A stretch of DNA of 64,000 bases from Porphyromonas pasteri (lineage in GTDB: Bacteria > Bacteroidota > Bacteroidia > Bacteroidales > Porphyromonadaceae), in assembly GCF_014647755.1 (NCBI RefSeq), contig NZ_BMPU01000005.1, positions 124,001-188,000 on the forward strand, in the 5' to 3' direction. A program made the translations under genes and the position numbers. The notes beneath the pieces are model-generated. The model worked only from the letters and a program-made list of their open reading frames with translations, was not told where the DNA came from and did no database searches. Every line of letters starts with the position of its first letter. The stretch's first letter is position 1. Positions 59,765 to 64,000 of the stretch are shown here, in pieces.

Positions 59765-62700
59765 CTACTGAGCTACGCCCAGACGGCGGAGCAGCGCTGC
59801 GATCTCCTGCTCATAGCGGGAGAGCGCCTGCGAGTTGTAGTCCTTAGCGAAGTCGAGAGCGTAAGAGATAGCCGTATAAGCCTCCTGCAGCTCACCGTGG
59901 CGTGAGACTTCCTCGAGCTTCTCAGCAGGGAGCTGTACCGCCCAGGTCAGCGTGCTCAGCGCACGGCGGGCGATAGCCTGCAGCACGTGGTCAGCCTCAG
60001 CACGCATGTCAGCACGATAGAGGGCATCAGCGAAGTAGAGTGCGCTCGTCTCATAGGGGACGTTCTCCTCGAGGATGACGGAGAGACACTTCTTCAGTAT
60101 GGCCTGTGCCTTCTGCTTATCGCCACGCTCGAGATAGCCATTAGCCAGAGGCGTGAAGATCTGATTGCGCAGGGTCGATACGATGCCACGGGCGTTCTCA
60201 TCGAAGTACGTACCAGGGCGATCAGCACCGCACCAGCGGAACTTCGTCATCACCGTCTCGTACATACGATCCAGATTGCCGATGCCGTAGTCGATAGCAC
60301 GGCCCGTGCTGTCGACACGTGGAGCGAGCGGGAGGAGCTGCGAAGCCATACCCGTCTGCACCATGCTGGCGGTCATTCCATTGAAGGCATTGCGGGGCGA
60401 GGTGATCGCCCAGTAGATAGGACGCTCCCACTTGTTGCCCGCGATGAGGTCGAGGACGCTGAGGCCACCGATATCGAGGAACTGACGGCCGTGCAGGCTC
60501 AGTGAGAAGTCGGGAGTGATATGCCCCGTGAGTGCGGGGAAGCTCTTCGCGATGCGCTGAGCGACAGCAGCCGAGTCGACGGCGACGTAGAGGTCGGGCG
60601 AGGGCAGCATAGCAGGCGAGCCAGGGCCATGACCCTGCAGTGCCTTATAAGCCTCCTCGACGCTCAGGCGCTCACCGCCATTGGGGCTGACGAGAGCGTA
60701 GTTGTTGTAGTAATAATAGGACTTGGGCAGGAGACCGATGGGCAGAGGCTTGCCTTCGTAGGCCTGCTTCTTCATCTGGTCGATGTACCAGTCACCCGAG
60801 AGATAGGAGAGGTTGACGGTGCGGACGTCCGTGCGGATGCCCTCGACTTCCTGTGCGTACCAGAGGGGGAAGGTATCGTTGTCACCGTAGCAGAAGAGGA
60901 TGGCATTCGGCTCACAGCTCTCGAGGTAGTTGCGGCCCATGTCGCTGGCGACGGTACGACCCGAGCGGTCGTGGTCGTCCCAGTTCTGCCCTGCCATCTG
61001 TATGGGTATGAGCAGGAGCACCAGCGAAGCGACACCTGCAGCAGCCGTAGAGATGGTGACAGGCGCGTCCTCATCACTGGTCTTCTTCGCAGGCTGCTTG
61101 GAGAGATAGCGGCTGGCGGTCGTAGCGATAGCAGCCACACCGAAGCCCACCCAGATAGCGAAGGCGTAGAACGATCCCACATAAGCGTAGTCACGCTCAC
61201 GAGGCTGACCAGGATACTGGTTGAGGTAAAGCACGATGGCGATACCCGTCATGAAGAAGAGCATGAAGGTCACCCAGAAGCTCTCCACACCACGACGCCC
61301 GCGACCGATCTGGAAGAAGAGACCGATGAGCCCGAGGATCAGCGGGAGGGCGTAGTAGACATTGTGCCCCTTATTGGCGGTCATATCCTCGGGGTGCGTA
61401 TCGCTATCCCCGTAGAAGAAGCTATCGACGAAGGGAATACCCGTAGCAGCGCCACCACGCAGGAGGCCGCCGTCACCCTGAAGGTCATTCTGGCGTCCGG
61501 CGAAGTTCCACATGAAGTAGCGCCAGTACATGTAGGTCAGCTGGTAGTTAAAGAAGTAGGTGAGGTTGTCCCCGAAGGTAGGCTGCGACATATCATCGGC
61601 AGCACGCCCCATCCACGTATTGTACATCTGCGCATGACCACGGTCATAGACACGGGGGAAGAGCATCATGCTCGAGCCCTCATAGACGGGCTCATCCTTG
61701 GGCGCACGTGCTACATAGCGATCGGGGTCAGAAGGCTGAGCCTTATCGACACGCCCATAGGTAGGCTCACCTTCGTCAAACTCAGGACGGCCGTCGGCGC
61801 CGTACTTATAGGGCGATGCGAAGGTAGGGCCGTAGAAGAGCGGTGCCGAGCCGTACTGCTCACGCGCCAGATAGTAGCGGAGCGAGAAGGCATCAGCAGG
61901 CGCATTCTCATTCATCGGAGGGTCAGCCACCGCACGCACGAGGATCACCCCGTAGGAGGAGAAGCCCATAGCGATAGCCACGAGCGACATCTGTACCGTC
62001 TGGACGGCACGTGCGCGAAGACCCTTATATAGGTAGAAGAAGGCAATGATACCTGCCGCCAGTGCGAGGGCGACGAGACCATTCCCGATGAGGGGAAGCC
62101 CCATCAAGATCAGCGACAGAGCGATAGAGATACGGAAGCGATGTGAGCCGAGGAGCTTGGGATCCTGCACCGCACGGTCGGCTTCGTAGACGCCCCAGAT
62201 AAGGACGGCGACGAGTACCGCGAGGTAGATATACAGCCCTTGGTTGTAGCTGAGACCGCAGGTATTGACGAAGAACATATCCCACTTCCCTGCGAGCTTA
62301 GGCACACCCTGCACGACCCCGTACATCATCAGCCCGACGAGGGCGAAGGAGCCGAGGAGCGCCAGAGCGCTACCCTTGAGCGTGGGTGTCGTGGCACGGC
62401 GGTAGTAGTAGACCAGCGCCATGGCGGGCAGACAGAGCAGGTTCAGCAGGTGCACCCCGATACTGAGGCCCATCAGATAGGCGATCAGCACCAGCCAGCG
62501 GTCCGAGCGCTCGTACTCGCTGCGCTCCTCCCACTTAAAGATCAGCCAGAAGACCACCGCGGTGAAGAGCGAGCTGAAGGCATACACCTCCGCCTCGACA
62601 GCGCTGAACCAGAAGGAGTCGGAGAACGTGTACACCAAGCTACCCACCAGACCAGAGCCGAGGATAGCGATAGCCTGCCCCATCGTCATCACCTCACCAG

Positions 62701-63061
62701 CGGGCTCAAAGCCCTGCTTGCCGAGATGCGCGCGAGGCGTCAGCACACGGCGCACCATGTGGGTGATCGTCCAGAAGAGGAAGAGGATCGTGAGGCCACT
62801 CAGCACGGCACTCGTGGCATTGGTCATCAGTGCCGCACGCTCAGGGCTACCACCCAGATGCGAGATCACATTATAGACCAGCATGTAGAAGGGCGCGCCA
62901 GGAGGGTGCCCGATCTCGAGCTTGTAGTCACAAGCGATGAACTCCGCACAGTCCCACAGGCTCGCTGAGGGGCCGATCGTGAGCAGATAGGTGAGCGTAG
63001 CGACTGCGAAGATCGCCCAGCCCAGGAGGTTATTTGCTCGGTTAAATTGCTTCCAATTCAT
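59765..63061 (-). CDS. DUF2723 membrane protein, probable glycosyltransferase
   Basis: A 1098-aa protein. The N-terminal ~560 residues hold about 12 membrane segments, with an early acidic motif SLWDCAEFIACDYKLEIG and HPPGAPFYML in the first outer loop, as in GT-C fold enzymes; the C-terminal part (after about 680) is soluble, ending in helical TPR-like repeats. Human TMEM260, which has a DUF2723 domain, is a protein O-mannosyltransferase, so a lipid-linked-sugar glycosyltransferase role is plausible. The start is MNWKQFNRANN (63061); an ATG 48 bases upstream is less likely because it lies only 12 bases from the -7 box. Confidence 0.85.
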   Translation of the reverse strand: MNWKQFNRANNLLGWAIFAVATLTYLLTIGPSASLWDCAEFIACDYKLEIGHPPGAPFYMLVYNVISHLGGSPERAALMTNATSAVLSGLTILFLFWTITHMVRRVLTPRAHLGKQGFEPAGEVMTMGQAIAILGSGLVGSLVYTFSDSFWFSAVEAEVYAFSSLFTAVVFWLIFKWEERSEYERSDRWLVLIAYLMGLSIGVHLLNLLCLPAMALVYYYRRATTPTLKGSALALLGSFALVGLMMYGVVQGVPKLAGKWDMFFVNTCGLSYNQGLYIYLAVLVAVLIWGVYEADRAVQDPKLLGSHRFRISIALSLILMGLPLIGNGLVALALAAGIIAFFYLYKGLRARAVQTVQMSLVAIAMGFSSYGVILVRAVADPPMNENAPADAFSLRYYLAREQYGSAPLFYGPTFASPYKYGADGRPEFDEGEPTYGRVDKAQPSDPDRYVARAPKDEPVYEGSSMMLFPRVYDRGHAQMYNTWMGRAADDMSQPTFGDNLTYFFNYQLTYMYWRYFMWNFAGRQNDLQGDGGLLRGGAATGIPFVDSFFYGDSDTHPEDMTANKGHNVYYALPLILGLIGLFFQIGRGRRGVESFWVTFMLFFMTGIAIVLYLNQYPGQPRERDYAYVGSFYAFAIWVGFGVAAIATTASRYLSKQPAKKTSDEDAPVTISTAAAGVASLVLLLIPIQMAGQNWDDHDRSGRTVASDMGRNYLESCEPNAILFCYGDNDTFPLWYAQEVEGIRTDVRTVNLSYLSGDWYIDQMKKQAYEGKPLPIGLLPKSYYYYNNYALVSPNGGERLSVEEAYKALQGHGPGSPAMLPSPDLYVAVDSAAVAQRIAKSFPALTGHITPDFSLSLHGRQFLDIGGLSVLDLIAGNKWERPIYWAITSPRNAFNGMTASMVQTGMASQLLPLAPRVDSTGRAIDYGIGNLDRMYETVMTKFRWCGADRPGTYFDENARGIVSTLRNQIFTPLANGYLERGDKQKAQAILKKCLSVILEENVPYETSALYFADALYRADMRAEADHVLQAIARRALSTLTWAVQLPAEKLEEVSRHGELQEAYTAISYALDFAKDYNSQALSRYEQEIAALLRRLGVAQ

Positions 63062-63120
63062 GTATATCTCTATTAGATGTGCGACCCGCCACGAAGGGTC
63101 AGGACACACTACAATGCCTA

Positions 63121-63128
63121 CAAAGATA
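63121..63128 (-). promoter_or_regulatory. -7 promoter box of the DUF2723-deacetylase operon
   Basis: TATCTTTG on the minus strand, 60 bases before the start at 63061. Confidence 0.65.
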
Positions 63129-63177
63129 GCTATATAGGCTGATACCTGCCGTGCCGCAGCACGGCCCTATACAGCAA

Positions 63178-63209
63178 GAGCGGGTACTACTGAGATGTAG
63201 TACCCGCTC
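63178..63209 (-). terminator. Terminator of the second tRNA-Lys gene
   Basis: GAGCGGGTACTAC pairs perfectly with GTAGTACCCGCTC, four bases after the tRNA 3' end; no strong T run follows. Confidence 0.7.
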
Positions 63210-63212
63210 TCT

Positions 63213-63288
63213 TGGTGACCCCGGTGAGGCTCGAACTCACGACCCAGTGATTAAGAGTCACTTGCTCTACCAACTGAGCTACAGAGTC
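63213..63288 (-). tRNA. tRNA-Lys (anticodon CTT), second identical copy
   Basis: The 76 bases including CCA are identical to 11578-11653. It has its own -7 box (63345-63352) and hairpin terminator. Confidence 0.97.
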
Positions 63289-63344
63289 ATTTTCCCTTGT
63301 TCGGCTCACCACCTTGGTGCGTGGGAGCGTTTTCAGAACGGGTG

Positions 63345-63352
63345 CAAAGGTA
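63345..63352 (-). promoter_or_regulatory. -7 promoter box of the second tRNA-Lys
   Basis: TACCTTTG on the minus strand, 57 bases before the mature tRNA 5' end, as for the first copy. Confidence 0.65.
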
Positions 63353-63399
63353 GTGCAAACATTTGAATTACACAAGACACCACCCGCAAACTCATCAAA

Positions 63400-63745
63400 A
63401 AACTCCCGATAGACCTCTCCAAAGTGACACGCAAGCCCTGCACCTTATCGCAGGTATTCCTCTTATTCAACGGAAGGAAAAGTTTCCTTCTCGTGAAGAA
63501 AAAAGCGTCTTCACGTAGTAGTTTTTCTCTGTCTACGCACGTAGTCTTAAAGACCAGGTACGTAAATCCAAAGATCCACGTACGTAGATATTAGAGCCAC
63601 GTACGTAGTCCAAACTTTTCTGCCACTCGTCCATAACTTTTGTCCCTACGCGGAGCAACAACCTAATAGAGGTCACTTCGCAAAGCTATATAGTTTTCTT
63701 CGCCATCCTATATAGATTGGTGATGCGATCAATATAGGTTCACAC
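63400..63745. repeat. Composite R3/R2 element, locus H (inverted, truncated)
   Basis: This is the reverse complement of the unit at F and G. R3 cores start at 63535, 63556, 63578 and 63599 (21, 22, 21). R2 units follow at 63662, 63684, 63706 and 63728, 22 bp apart. Similarity to F and G stops near 63400, so the copy lacks its distal ~150 bp and ends about 50 bp from the tRNA-Lys promoter. Confidence 0.85.
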
Positions 63746-63798
63746 GACCCTCCCCCGCACATCGCACAGCCCCTTCCCCGATGAAGGAGAAAAAGCAA

Positions 63799-63836
63799 GC
63801 CCCACGGCAGGTCACTTAAGTGACGAGCCGTGGGGC
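63799..63836 (-). terminator. Terminator of alr
   Basis: GCCCCACGGC pairs with GCCGTGGGGC around an inner GTCAC/GTGAC stem; on the minus strand TTGCTTTTTC follows. Confidence 0.85.
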
Positions 63837-63861
63837 GGGTACTTGTATATGGGGCGTAGGC

Positions 63862-64000
63862 TTACTCGCGCCAGTAGCGACGCTGGATGCGCGTCGAGAG
63901 GGTCGTGAGAATCTCGTAGGGAATCGTGTCACAGGCTTCGGCAAGCACCGTGATGGGGCGCTCTTCGCCACCGAAGATAAGGACTTCGTCCCCCACCCGC
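63862..64000 (-). CDS. alr: Alanine racemase C-terminus (partial gene)
   Basis: A minus-strand frame enters from the right edge of the window and ends at TAA 63862-63864 after 45 codons. The residues RVGDEVLIFGGEE, then VLAEACDTIPYEILTTLSTR, are the conserved end of alanine racemase, which makes D-alanine for peptidoglycan. In Bacteroidota this domain is often fused behind MurF; the fusion cannot be judged because the rest lies outside. A terminator follows 26 bases later. Confidence 0.85.
   Translation of the reverse strand, partial: RVGDEVLIFGGEERPITVLAEACDTIPYEILTTLSTRIQRRYWRE

Noticed and set aside
60521-62032. 503-codon plus-strand frame
   Set aside because: It is the antisense shadow of the DUF2723 gene and has no domain of its own.

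Overview
The window reads as chromosomal DNA from a GC-rich member of the Bacteroidales, most likely Porphyromonas. The evidence is the Bacteroidota-type -7 promoter box (TAnnTTTG, about 30 occurrences placed correctly upstream of genes), a near absence of Shine-Dalgarno leaders, relaxed Bacteroidota lipoboxes, a serine palmitoyltransferase, a three-gene b-type cytochrome succinate dehydrogenase/fumarate reductase (sdhCAB), a DUF3575/DUF3868-like pair, a DUF2723 protein and a single-chain PurL. No rRNA, prophage, CRISPR array or intact insertion sequence is visible.

Layout. 1-4.2 kb: secreted or outer-membrane proteins, all on the minus strand. 4.7-6.4 kb: cvpA, an HD phosphohydrolase and efp. 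6.5-11.4 kb: malic enzyme and the thrS-infC-rpmI-rplT translation operon. 11.6 kb: tRNA-Lys and an HU-like protein. 13.1-19.7 kb: a tripartite RND efflux operon ending in an LpxA-like acyltransferase. 20.4-23.8 kb: sdhCAB. 24-28 kb: acyltransferase-3, an orphan cobalamin riboswitch, a tandem-ecotin lipoprotein and serine palmitoyltransferase. 28.6-35.6 kb: tricorn-like protease, mutY, rpmH and a FadL-like porin. 35.7-42.9 kb: purL, an M23/LysM peptidase and an outer-membrane receptor. 43.7-49.7 kb: a five-gene operon (ABC exporter, Clp ATPase with a decayed first ATPase domain, ECF sigma factor, probable anti-sigma factor, Spy-like protein). 50-52.6 kb: an AT-rich pair with a MACPF (perforin-type) lipoprotein. 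52.8-64 kb: pyk, aroQ, xerD, a cysteine-peptidase-like protein, miaB, a polysaccharide deacetylase with a DUF2723 protein, a second identical tRNA-Lys and the 3' end of alr.

The most unusual content is intergenic. At least nine loci carry arrays of short palindromes spaced almost exactly 22 bp apart. Three families share this architecture: R1 (core ACCAGTACTGGT, five copies at each of three loci), R2 (core ACCTATATWGGT, four to eight copies at five loci) and R3 (core CCACGTACGTGG, four copies spaced 21-22-21 at four loci). R3 is nested with R2 inside a conserved ~330-bp composite unit seen three times. Flanks of the R1 arrays are imperfect inverted repeats, so the units look like MITE- or minisatellite-type elements, or multi-dimer protein-binding arrays on one face of the helix. 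They may be relatives of the P. gingivalis BrickBuilt minisatellite/MITE elements, which I recall as having a similar period. That link is from memory and unverified.

Most genes are housekeeping or envelope functions. The efflux, LpxA-like, FadL-like, M23, sigma/Spy and MsbA-like genes form an envelope-maintenance theme. The ecotin-like, MACPF and cysteine-peptidase-like proteins suggest protease defence and interbacterial competition.
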